A stretch of 64,000 bases of DNA from Irpex lacteus (lineage: Eukaryota > Basidiomycota > Agaricomycetes > Polyporales > Irpicaceae). Position 1 is the stretch's first letter. Each line of letters begins with the position of its first letter. Below are positions 33,998 through 43,955 of the stretch, in pieces. The position numbers and the translations under genes were made by a program. Under the pieces are notes generated by a model, which saw only the letters and a program-made list of their open reading frames with translations, was not told where the DNA came from and searched no databases. The stretch is from assembly GCA_001986395.2 (NCBI GenBank), contig MQVO02000009.1, positions 806,001 to 870,000 on the forward strand, written 5' to 3'.

Positions 33998-34220
33998 GTC
34001 AAAGAGGCCGCTCCCTAATCGTTCATTTTCGAGGAATCAGTTTTTATTAACACTATGTGAGAATGATAGATAGTTTACCGTCGTATCGAAGTTTACTTAA
34101 CAGACTTGGCTGTCCAATTTCAAGAAACGCATTTGGGAGCGCCCATTGAGAGAAGACGCGTTGTGTGTTCTTGTTTGGTGGAGCATTCTGGCCACCATCT
34201 CTCAACTAGGCCCACTAAGA
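33998..34220. promoter_or_regulatory. Bidirectional promoter of SNAPC3 and Taspase1-like genes
   Basis: The two start codons point away from each other with 223 bases between them. No TATA box was seen. Confidence 0.5.
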
Positions 34221-36049
34221 ATGCCAGACGAAGCCAAACCTAAATTTACACTCATCGCGGTCCACGGAGGAGCTGGGTTCCATAGTAAATCCAAGGACTC
34301 GGAAATAGAGATAAGGCGCTGTCTAACTCGGTGAATTTCCCATAGGATCACCTGAACTTCAAGCAGATCGCGAGCTTATGCCTTGAACTACGTTGCAGGG
34401 CAGTTACGCATGCGAGAGCGAGTTTGCATGCTAGCGCGACAGCTTTGAACACCATTGAAAACGCTATTATGGTATTGGAAGATGATCCTTGTCTGAACGC
34501 AGGTAAGTACCAACAAGCTCGACTACGACATCCTCACGCATCCCTGGGTTTCTATCTGACCTGACCGTCCACACCCTAGGATACGGATCGAATCTGACCT
34601 TTGATGGCAACGTCGAATGCGACGCCTCTATCATGGACGGAATAACAATGGATTACGGCGCCGTGGGAGCTATGACAGGTACAGCTCCTACCTCACGATG
34701 TTACAACACGTACTGACCATGAGCCGGTTTGAAGGCGTGAAGAACCCCATCCAAGCAGCATTGGCAGTTCTAAAACACTCAAAGCAACCTGATCCGTTGG
34801 GCAGAATCCCCCCTATGTACGACTACTTTACTAACCTTTCGCCGCGATGGAAAATACTGAACGCGTAACGTCGCACACGCTGAAGTCTGTTAGTTTCTGA
34901 GGGCGCAAGGGCGTTTGCAGAAGAATATCAAGTCACTTGTGTGGATCCCGAGACGATGATGTCTCCCCGAGCCCAAAATGAGTGGAAGATATGGAGGGAT
35001 CGGTTTGATTCCGCTACGAAAGGCCATCATGATGAGGGAGCCACTCTCACCAACAGGGAAGGTCTGCGTGATATACAGGATACTGTTGGTGCTGTTGCAC
35101 TCGATAGCTCTTGGGGGTTGGCTGCTGGAGTCTCCAGGTATGATCTCTCTACCGACAGACTATACAAATAACTCGAAGTTAATTGTGCCGTGTCGGATTT
35201 GTTCTAGCGGTGGATTACTTCTGAAGCCTCCAGGTCGTATCGGAGAAGTGCGTGAGTGCAACTACCTTCACCGGAATAGAACGTCAGCTTAGTCTCTACT
35301 TATCTACTGGTGCGACTAGGCTGCCATGTTTGGAGCAGGCTGTTGGGCACAGCAAGTGGCCGATAGAGGCATCGCATGTAGCATATCTGGTGTGTACCTA
35401 TGCAATTCTCTGCCTCTGTCTCAGACTAAGATACAACTGACGGACACTGGTCGATGATCACTGGAAATCGTAGGCTCAGGGGAGTACATCACGAGAATGA
35501 TGTTAGCGAAGACTGTCGGCGAGGCGATACTAAAGGATACAGATCCGGACGTTCACGAGATCCTTGAGCACACGCTGGGAGACTTCTACGGTCAGTGACA
35601 AGGCTTTCTACAGAGGAGCATAGCTCACTATATTGCAGCAATGTGTCGGGCCCGTGGAGAAACCGAGCCAAGCGCGGGCATCTTGTTAGTTGTGCAAGAG
35701 CCAGACGAGGACGGCGAATCGATTGGTATGCATTACAAAAGTCTTTCCTCTGATATCATCCCACATCGTCAACTTCCATTCACGCTAATACGTACTCCAT
35801 AGCCCGACTGTGGTGTGCCTTTACGACTGAGAGCATGGCGATTGCATACAGCTCAAGCATGAGTTCCAAGGTCAAGGTACGGGACAATCTTAGAATCCCA
35901 ACTCACTGCCAACACGACTTGGGGACAGCACCACACACCAACTGACACATATATAATAGGCTGCGATCCTCCGCAGAGACTCCGAGCCGTTCCAGCGGAA
36001 CAGTGACAAGCCGTCGATATACATCACTTCGCTCGCCTTGGCGCGGTGA
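34221..36049 (+). CDS. Threonine aspartase 1-like protease (Taspase1; Ntn hydrolase of the asparaginase-2 family)
   Basis: Taspase1 self-cleaves and then uses the freed threonine to cut after Asp in partner proteins. Eleven exons (34221-34330, 34399-34502, 34580-34678, 34735-34816, 34886-35137, 35208-35247, 35320-35389, 35474-35590, 35639-35725, 35803-35876, 35960-36049) give 374 residues. N-terminal FTLIAVHGGAGFHS is the family opening. The self-cleavage site and nucleophile are in DTVGAVALD (cut before T). Downstream SSGGLLLKPPGRIGE-like sequence and FGAGCWA match Taspase1 rather than plain asparaginases, as does SISGSGEYITRMMLAK. The ATG at 34221 was chosen because it directly precedes the conserved opening. 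Several introns use less common donors (GTGCGT, GTCAGT). Substrates in this fungus are unknown. Confidence 0.82.
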
Positions 36050-36126
36050 CACCATACAGCCAACAAAGGAGCGATCAAGTCAGGCGAACGATTTTCAATA
36101 CTGGCACGACTGATCCCGCCAAACTA

Positions 36127-36425
36127 TCAAGGATTATTCCTCGCCACGGGCAAGGAGTTGGCGTTCCCGTTGGACGTGGTAGGGCGGGTGGACTTTGGAA
36201 GTAAGTTCGGTGCGGCGGGTGCAGTGGCTGATCGTGAAAGAGGGTGAGGGTTGGTCTGTGTTGCCTTTAGGTGTAGAAGTATCTTCATTGGGAATGTCGC
36301 TCTATAGTATATTTTCAGGTTCTGGGACCGAACAGATAACCAGCTGTACCAGTGCTGGACGTTGGTGTCCGAGGGGCGAAGGAAGCCAAATACGTCCAAA
36401 CAACGCGTCTTTAGCGCTCTCAGCA
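36127..36425 (-). pseudogene. Truncated TFB4 copy: 5' leader joined to last exon
   Basis: Minus-strand sequence 36300-36127 matches the last exon of the TFB4 gene at 57659-57891: protein-level matches include FPMKILLHLKA against FPMKTLLRLKA, and TSNGNANSLPVARN against TSNGNANALPVARN. The adjoining minus-strand sequence 36425-36301 matches the region upstream of the TFB4 start (56148-56277), clearest over the first ~45 bases (GCGCTAAAGAC, CGTTGTTTG, ACGTATTTGG). Everything between, including all coding exons but the last, is missing. There is no usable start for TFB4 function, so this is a pseudogene. Confidence 0.8.
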
Positions 36426-36488
36426 AGTCGCGCGTCCGTCGTGTCTACCATCGACCTCGACTGTCTCCTACACTGACACCCGACAAAC

Positions 36489-37894
36489 ATGACGACCCAC
36501 GTTAGTATTCTACCAGATGGTAAGATATCTGCTTAAAATGTGTATGTTTACTGAAGTAATCTCGTAGATATCCTCGACACGCTACTTGCGACGTTGGACG
36601 AGTCCGGAGGACAGCGGCCACTAGGGAAGGACCTACACTTTTTGAGGTTACCCCATCCTCGTACGGGTATGTCAACCCTTCACCTTTATCAAGTGTTTTA
36701 CTCTTTGAACTAAAGTGTATTGTAAGGCGTGCCATCACTGTTCTTGCCCTTCCAACGACGCGACGCGAAGCATAAATCCATACTCGAAGTGCAGGTGGTC
36801 GCACCCACGAACCAGCGTTCCTGGTTCCTATCTGAGGGGCAGGTCATGGAAAGTGCGTATTCGTGCATCTTGCTTTTTATATGGTACTTGACGGAGACCT
36901 TGTAGATGGAAAACTCCTAATCATGACACCCGTCGATCCCGCCTTCCTCCTCATACCCATCTTGCAACCATTAGTACCTGTGAGTACGTGCTTATCACCA
37001 ATGAGGGATAGCTGATTAACCTTTTCCAGACAGACAGTAGCGTAGGTACTTTCCGACCTCTGGACGATATCTTTGAGCTCGCTACCGATAAGATCCTAGC
37101 GACCCCTCCATACGAGCCAGATCCGAAGGACCCCTCAACCGTCCTCAGCAAAGAGGACATCACAACGTTCCTCTCACTCGACTGCGCCCATACCGCCATG
37201 AAACGCATCTGTGAAGTGAAAGGTATCTAGCCTTCTGCCCTTGCCTCCCAGTCATTCCTGTACTCATACAATTATCCGTGGTACAGAGGTCACACCAGAG
37301 ATCACAGTTTACCGTTACTCGCCAGACAAAGTCTTGGAGTACTTCAAATCAAAGGTCGCTAAACTTAACGATCCTGCGCTGCTTGAGACTTCAAAGACCC
37401 TCGTCCGTGCTTTGGCGAGGGATGGTCTCATGGAAGATGGAAAAGAACCGTTGCTTGAAGGTACGTCCCAACAGCCCCGATACCGGAGACCAGTTGAGCT
37501 GATCAACCCAAAGCTGGCAGACTCGAATCCGCGATTGACCTAGTCTGTCAATACGCCCCACCAAACATCCGTTCTGCCCTGCTAGCATCCTACGAGTACG
37601 TTCCACCCCCCTCCAACTCTCACCACCCATCTCACTAACCACACCTCACCTCTTAGCCTATCAGCCCTAGACGCATACCTCAAAACCATCCAAGACGAAG
37701 CCGCCTCTCTCGCCGCCAGCGAGATGAGCAAAGCCGAAGCTCGCGAGAGCAAGTCCTCGTCCACTGGGAAAGGCGGTGCTGCGGATAAGAAGAGGAAGGC
37801 GGCGAAGACGAGTACGGGAGTTGCGAAGCTGAAGAAGGCGAATACGAGCGGGATGTCGAAGTTGTCGACGTTTTTCCAGGCGAAGGCTAAGTGA
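36489..37894 (+). CDS. Ribonuclease H2 subunit B
   Basis: Non-catalytic subunit of the nuclear RNase H2 complex, which removes ribonucleotides from DNA. Exons 36489-36519, 36568-36666, 36727-36852, 36906-36979, 37030-37222, 37287-37460, 37514-37595 and 37657-37894 give 338 residues. The N-terminal triple-barrel part includes LHFLRLPHPRTG followed by VPSLFLP, and SWFLSEGQVMENG, then MTPVDPAFLLIPIL, the most characteristic segment of the family. The helical region follows (IDLVCQYAPPNIRSALLASY). The C-terminus is lysine-rich and ends MSKLSTFFQAKAK, a PCNA-interacting (PIP) motif of the same type as in human RNASEH2B. The gene is convergent with the SDR gene downstream. Confidence 0.92.
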
Positions 37895-38047
37895 TGTTGC
37901 CGGAATGTGTACACGTACGGAGCGGTTTCGGTTCTGGGTTCACCACACTCCTTTGTCCGAGTTACATGTCTTTGCTTACTTGTGTAACCTTACTCGTCGT
38001 TCCACCAGGACCTAGCTGTATTATTCCACGGCGGATCTAGCCTATAT

Positions 38048-39364
38048 CTACTTGTCGGAATACCGCTCCACAACCGCACGTACTGACGGCTCAATCTCAG
38101 ACAGGATATCAATCGTTTCGTTCTGCAGCACCAAAAGCATATCATCAGTATACACCTCACCTCACCACGCAAAACCACGAAAACTCACCCAAACTTTCTC
38201 CTGCGCCTCCCACCCCTCCCTACTAATCACAAAATCGCTCGGCTCCCTCACCTCCGCAATATTCACATACGCCCCATGCATCGTCTGCTTCACATGCGGC
38301 CCGTCCTTCCCATCCGGACCCAACGCCGCCCACACCAACTGCCTCGCGCCCTGCTCCGCCGTGCGTCCCAACAACACGCGCATGATAGCCCCGATGACTT
38401 GCTCGATGCCGGGTCGGTTGCGGCCTAGTTCGCTGGAGCAGAGGCCGGGGTTGACGGAGGCTGCTGCGATGGGGACGGAGGGGGATAGGTGGGTGGCTAA
38501 GGCGCGTGTAAAAAGGGTGTTGAGGACTAGTCACAGGTACCGATATATCACGATCGAGTTAGCGCTGCTATTAAGTATAGTACGAGACACCGTGACGTAC
38601 GCTTGGAGTGGAAATATCTGTGGAACATGACTGACGGTGTGCAGTATTCCTTATCGTTTAGCCTCTTCAGGATCCCGACGTCCGAGTTGATGAGGTCTGA
38701 GTCGAACTTTGTCCAGAAATGCGTCTCGCTGCCGACTATGACAAGGCGGGACGTTGAGGAGTGTTGTTCTGCTGCCTTCACTAGGTTGGGCAGCAGGAGG
38801 AGGGAAAGCAGCGAAGTGGACAGGTGGTTCACGTGTATCCTGTTCAAGTAGGCCGAGTCAGAGCTGTAGATCTCTGGCGGTGCAGCAGGATAATCGGCTA
38901 CGACTCACGTCTCTTCCCATCCGTCCTTCGTCGTACGGTAATCTTTCAAGTTGACACCCGCATTAGCGACCAGAATGTCTACCGGATCGTCCGCCAGCCG
39001 CTTTGTGAACGCAACAACGGACGCAAAGTCGCTCAAATCCACAAGTTGGACTTCAGCTGCGTAGCTAGTCTGCTTGGCGATACCTGGCACACCCAAGCAA
39101 CAGTCACGGTAAACCTTATGCATCACAGTAGTAAGTCGATATCTAGTGCTTACGTGCTGCTGCATCCCGGCCCCTCTGCTCGTTCCTACACGCCAGAATC
39201 AGCCTCTTAGGACCCACCCTCGCAAAATGCTGGGCCGCTTCGAAGCCGATCCCAGTGTTGGCTCCTACGACGACGACAGTCTTGCCCGCCAGGTCTACCG
39301 TCAAGACTGGCTCGAGCCGAGTCCATTGGTTTCCGATGAAGGTGGTGAAGGGGAGTTTGCCCAT
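38048..39364 (-). CDS. Short-chain dehydrogenase, retinol-dehydrogenase-like
   Basis: A classical SDR related to the retinol dehydrogenase/WW-domain oxidoreductase group found in many paralogs in Agaricomycetes; the substrate is unknown. Start ATG at 39364. Five exons join by GTAAGC, GTGAGT, GTACGT and GTGAGT donors. The cofactor motif is VVVGANTGIGFEAA (canonical TGxxxGIG with V in place of T). NAG motif: LVANAGVNL. HVNHLSTSLL is the structural Asn region. The catalytic Y-x-x-x-K is YFHSK, interrupted by an intron just after the lysine. ASVNPGLCSSELG follows. The C-terminal exon is NETIDILSEIEPSVRAVVER followed by YSDK. A truncated copy of the last two exons lies upstream at 40466-40702. Confidence 0.88.
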
Positions 39365-40465
39365 GGTTTCAAGTAGCTCCAAGTGGTTGACTTGTGTGTG
39401 GATGGTGCAGAACGCAAGGGTGTCTATGGGAATGCGAGTACGACTGGACCTGCCTTTTATAGTGCTACGATACCTTGAACATGTCCGAGTCGATCGGGAA
39501 TGGTGACGAGTGCGCACGGCACGCCACACGATCGGCGTGCAGATCTTCAGATAGGCTCGCACCGAGTCAATCAGCCTCTAAAGTTATCTTCGTACCTCTG
39601 CGCAGATCCTCTGTTTATGTCCACAGCTTCATCGATCTCTACTACCATCCACGTAGTCTCGGCTCCAGACGGTTCCGCTTTTGGACGTCGGAGATCGAAA
39701 AACGTTTGAGGATCCTTCAGCTCACCGTCTGGTCGTTCTGGTAGAGACGGGTGGGGGTCAATCGAGAGCGCCTAACCCGTGCGCGAAGTCGACGCGTCGC
39801 CCAAAAAGCTGTAAAATCACGAAAATAATCCATTAGCTGCTGAAAGATTCAGAAAAATGCTCTATCGACTCAAATCTTTATTACAGTGGTGGGGGATGCA
39901 GACACGGACTACCGAGCACTCTGAAGGGCTGGCGTAGACGCCCGCGAGACCAGCATTTTGCCTGCGTCATTGTGGCGTTTACATTGACCCCCACCCGTCT
40001 CTACCAGAAACCCCAGACCCTTAGGCCGTTGGACCTTTCATTCTTTTTCGATCTCCGACGGCCTAATGGGGACGGAGCCTCGGCGACGTCCGTCTCTTCT
40101 GGGCACGAGACTACCATCCACGGGCTTTCGGCATGTCAACATCTGCGGTACCTTACTGGCTCCTTGGGGAGATACCGTGACGCCCCTGCGTTGATCTCGT
40201 CACGCACATCAACGAATCCAAAGGACTGTGCTTCAACCCATTCTGAAGTACGATGCATACAGAGGCCAGTCACGAGCCTACTTCAACCTCGGTATCCAAG
40301 TCACACTGGTATCCATCCCTGTCATTACCAGCACCTCCGCTACCTCTTACCTTCTGCCTCGAGGCCGATCTATCGGCCAATACAAATTTAAAGACGACGA
40401 TGATGTGGACGCTGTGGCAGATCATGATACTCTCGCTGCTAGTTCCAAGGAAGATGTGCAGAGTG
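39365..40465. other. Region between the SDR gene and its 3' fragment
   Basis: 1.1 kb containing the SDR promoter, an inverted-repeat pair (39687-40059) and a plus-strand segment at about 40222-40470 that reads as protein (YFNLGIQVTLVSIPVITSTS, then FKDDDDVDAVADHD). That segment could be the last exon of a broken membrane-protein gene; no start or family was found. Confidence 0.35.
39687..40059. repeat. Inverted-repeat pair around a 220 bp spacer
   Basis: The left arm 39687-39762 and the right arm 39983-40059 are reverse complements. The inner 26 bases (39737-39762 against 39983-40008) are perfect, the outer 16 bases (GTCGGAGATCGAAAAA) are perfect, and the centre of the arm is diverged. Transcription would give a hairpin. 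Whether these are ends of an element or a duplicated and inverted promoter fragment is unclear. Confidence 0.75.
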
Positions 40466-40702
40466 TTTCATCCTCGAGCCACCATCCGAGTACCTTTCTA
40501 CGATCGTGCGCACTGACAGCTCGATCTCAGAGAGGATACTAACCGTTTCATTCTGCAGCGCCATACGTGTCTCATCAGGGTAAGCGTGAACTTCTAGACG
40601 AAAGGCACTCACCCAGACTTTCTCCTGAGCCCCCCACCCCTCCCTACTGACTATAAAGTCGCTTGGTTCCCTTACCTCCGCAATGTTCACATATGCCCCA
40701 TG
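40466..40702 (-). pseudogene. 3'-end duplicate of the retinol-dehydrogenase-like SDR
   Basis: The minus strand encodes HGAYVNIAEVREPSDFIVSR followed by EGWGAQEKVW, then an intron with a GTGAGT donor and CAG acceptor, then NETVSILSEIELSVRTIVER followed by YSD. This is the penultimate exon end, intron and last exon of the SDR at 38048, with a diverged intron. The rest of the gene is absent and the frame runs on past the normal stop. The intron is retained, so the copy came from DNA, not mRNA. Confidence 0.85.
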
Positions 40703-40840
40703 CATCAACATTGCACTGGCAGGGCCAAGAATTGTCAGACGAGATACGCAGCTTTATCATACAGTAAATCGAGTCCCTAGCGATATCATCAATCCAAACA
40801 ATAACCCTCGGTTCAGTGTCTCGGAGCTTCTTCGTGTTCT

Positions 40841-43071
40841 TTAGTCGATACGGCGGGCCTGCTTAGGCACAATAACCCAAAGGAAGAACATAACCCCCAT
40901 CATACCAATCACCCTGTATGTAATCCCATCAGCGTTCAGAACGACGACACTTCATCCTCTAGTACTCACACAGGCTGCAACGACACAATCCCAGCTTTCG
41001 AAGCGATCGCACCGGTAATAAACGGCACCGCAGCAGAGCCGGCCTGCCCTACACCAGCGATCCATCCAATCGAGCCGGTCAAGAGGGAGTGAGGGAGGAT
41101 CGTCCCTGCGTGGTTCATGACGAGGGGGTAGACGGGCCCGAGGAAGACTCCGACGAAGGAGACGGCGAGGGCGCCTCCAATGAGGGATGGGACGAACCAT
41201 ACGATGAATTCCAGGCTGTTACGCCAGTGCGCGTTCGTAGTTAGTTGTCGTTGACTATACTGGAGTGGAGTGGGAGTGAGAAGGTGTCGGTGCTTACCCA
41301 AAGGCAAGGACAATGTATAGGAAAACGGCGTTGCGTTCTCCGATCTAAGTTCAGGTACGATGTTAATACAGTAAGTTGAGGAGGAGGACCGTAGAAACGA
41401 CGTGCCAGCTTATTCAGCCATAGCAGTGCGATACGACCGACAGTAAGGCCTGAGGTTTAGTGTGTTAGCTTCCTACTAAGTAGCTGTTGCGTAGTGACAG
41501 AAAACTTACCACCAAAGAAACCAGACGACACATAACCAGAGTTATCTCCGCCTCCACGGACGGCTTCGATGTAGCTGACAATCCAACCTTGTATGCAAGG
41601 CATATGAGCCACGCCAGACAGATTGAGCGAAAGAATCCACGAACCTCCTACAGTGACTTCTGTACCAATATACAGGCAGACGAACGCCGCGAGGAAGTGG
41701 ACCTCCCGAAGCCTGAATATTTGCCGATACTTGTTCTCGTTGGTGCTATTGCCACTGGTATTGAGTGTAGCATCTGTACGAGTTTGTCCTATCTCGGAGA
41801 GACATTCTGATCACAGCACAACATCAGCGTGACTGTCAAAGCCTGCAATGGACTTAGGAGGAGTGAGATACCTTCCAGCCTCTTGTTACGGAAGACGAAG
41901 TGTAAGAAGGCCACGTTGAAGACTGCAAGACCTAGCGAGATTAAGTAATGGAAGGACCAATGAGGAAGGCTCCTGAACTGCGTGGATGACAGCGGAGCGA
42001 GGAATGCACCAAGGCCTAAGTATCACAAGGGTCAGTTTGACTTCTGCCTCTACTAGAATATAGACAAGTATTTGCTTACCATAGATGGCATGAAGAACAC
42101 CCATCTTGACGTTGGAGTTGTCCTTCAGACTCGCGACGTAGCCATTCGCACCAGCATCCTGTTTTACGTCGCCAGTAAAGCCAAGCTTGCATTTGAAAGA
42201 ACGAGAGAGTCAGACTTTACCTGAAGGGAGATACCAAAACCATTGAAGAAGTAGCCAATGACTAATACAGGGAACGGGGGCGCTGGTGCCATGAGAGCAT
42301 AGCCAATGACCTGCGAGATAGATCCTAGATTATATGGAACAAATCAATGCTATACTCTCGCCGGTGGCTACGCAGAGAGAGTTTGTCTAGCATACCCAGT
42401 AGCATTGTCTACGAGTGCTGTTAGCTTGAATGCTGGCGGTATGCTAAGCTGCTCACTCTTCCTAATCCGATTTTATCGGCGACATACACATTCGCTATAG
42501 CACCGCCCACAAACCCCTATTCAGATACAGGACTGTCAATCCAACTGCTGCCAATGCCGTGGAAGGATTGATTGTAGTAGAAAAGGTCCAGGAACGTACC
42601 ACGGTGTTCAAGACAAAGATCAAGGATACCACAGCGTAGCCAACCTATCATTTAAAGGTTGTCAGCATACCATAAGCCCACTTAATGGTATATGCGTACG
42701 TGATAATGCTCCTGCATTCTCGGAAGCAACGGACCAGTCGTACCATCGTTCCATCCAGCAAGAAAGAGAGTAAAACACAGAGTAGCATATTGCAACGAAG
42801 CAAGAATCCTCGCATTGTGAGAGATGGAATCGACTCTCGCTTCCTCCGTCCCCAGAGAATTATCTGGCTCACCGCTTCCTCCCTGCGTCGACAATTTAGC
42901 AAGCTCGATGTCGCCATTACCATTGCCGCTGCTCGAGTGAGGCTTTCGCAACACCGCCACATCTGGTTCAGCCAGACTGGGTCCTCTTGCCTGGATAGAC
43001 AAGGAGCCCTTGCTCGAGTTGGAAGGACGGATGTGTTCGAGCGACACGCTTTCGAGTTTTGTGTGAGACAT
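40841..43071 (-). CDS. Major facilitator superfamily transporter
   Basis: A multi-pass membrane transporter, substrate unknown. Start ATG at 43071 (MSHTKLESVSLEHIRPSN), with a polar N-terminal tail of ~85 residues, then about twelve hydrophobic segments spread over roughly ten short exons. Readable parts: LQYATLCFTLFLAGWNDGTT followed by GPLLPRMQEHY (first helix and loop), VGYAVVSLIFVLNTV, GFVGGAIANVYVADKIGLGR (the loop-2 MFS motif region), PFPVLVIGYFFNGFGISLQD, GGWIVTFLVD, SLIGGALAVSFVGVFLGPVY, SIGWIAGVGQAGSAAVPF, and the last helix GMMGVMFFLWVIVPKQARRI before TAA at 40841-40843. The GWNDGTTGPLLP start and LGPVYP/GSIGW end match the fucose-permease-like/Bsc6-like MFS group common in basidiomycetes. 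Exon limits inside 41300-42650 were not all worked out. Confidence 0.85.
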
Positions 43072-43955
43072 GGCGGTGAAGAAACCAGTTGGAGGGGCGA
43101 CGTGAAGTGTCAAGTGAACATGGAGTTATATACCCGTGCGGATGTGGGGCTGTGAGTTCGGATTGAAATTAACATCTCAGAGCTAGCCATCGAATTAGAG
43201 GCGGTGGAAGAGACATTGAGCAGGAGGAAACCCTTTTCCGGGGATACATCGGAAAAACTGACTCACCATGGCCAAGCAATAGCCAAGCAAGAGAACCGCG
43301 GTGTGCAATGAAAATGACACGTAGCAGCTCCGATGGCAGTCTACCGCTTGTCTAGGGATTAGTCGTACGCCCCCAGCGGTACAATGAGGAACGTAACCGC
43401 CACAATTTGCAAAGCTGAGTAAGTGAATTCAAAGGATCGGACGCTGCGTTCAAAGTTTCAAACTTGGGACGTTAGTAATATTCTGTAAGAGTAAGTCATT
43501 CCGACTCATCGCGAGCAGGTATTAAATCTACTCACATAGCGATGTGACTCCGAGCTTGCTTGGGCCGATGTGGAGCGGACCGGACGACCAGCTTCTTGGT
43601 AGTAGTGAAATACACCATAAGTACCTAGCTATAGGCCTATAATTCACGAGGTGTAACATTTGGTGCCAACCATGCACTGAATGGTGGCCGTAGAACTGGA
43701 AGAAACGCGTAACGAGTCTAACGACACCGGCGCATTACTGAGAAACGGTCACATGACCCGGTTTCACGTGGGTGTGACGCGATGGAGAAAGTCGAACCTG
43801 TGATCGCGCCTGAGTGTGACAGAGCGTGCGTTGTCCACCTCTCTGGCGAGACTCCTGCTCTGTGACTGTGCTTTCACCGTTCTGCATCACACCCCATTGT
43901 CCGTTAATGACCCTGCGAAACCCGATCCTAGTACCCCCGTAACCGCCCACGTCTC
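43072..43955. other. Divergent upstream region of the MFS gene and the membrane/coiled-coil gene
   Basis: About 880 bases with no gene seen. It must contain both promoters. Confidence 0.45.

Noticed and set aside
34146..34220. In-frame upstream extension of the Taspase1-like protein
   Set aside because: No ATG in the extension; the ATG at 34221 directly precedes the conserved N-terminus.
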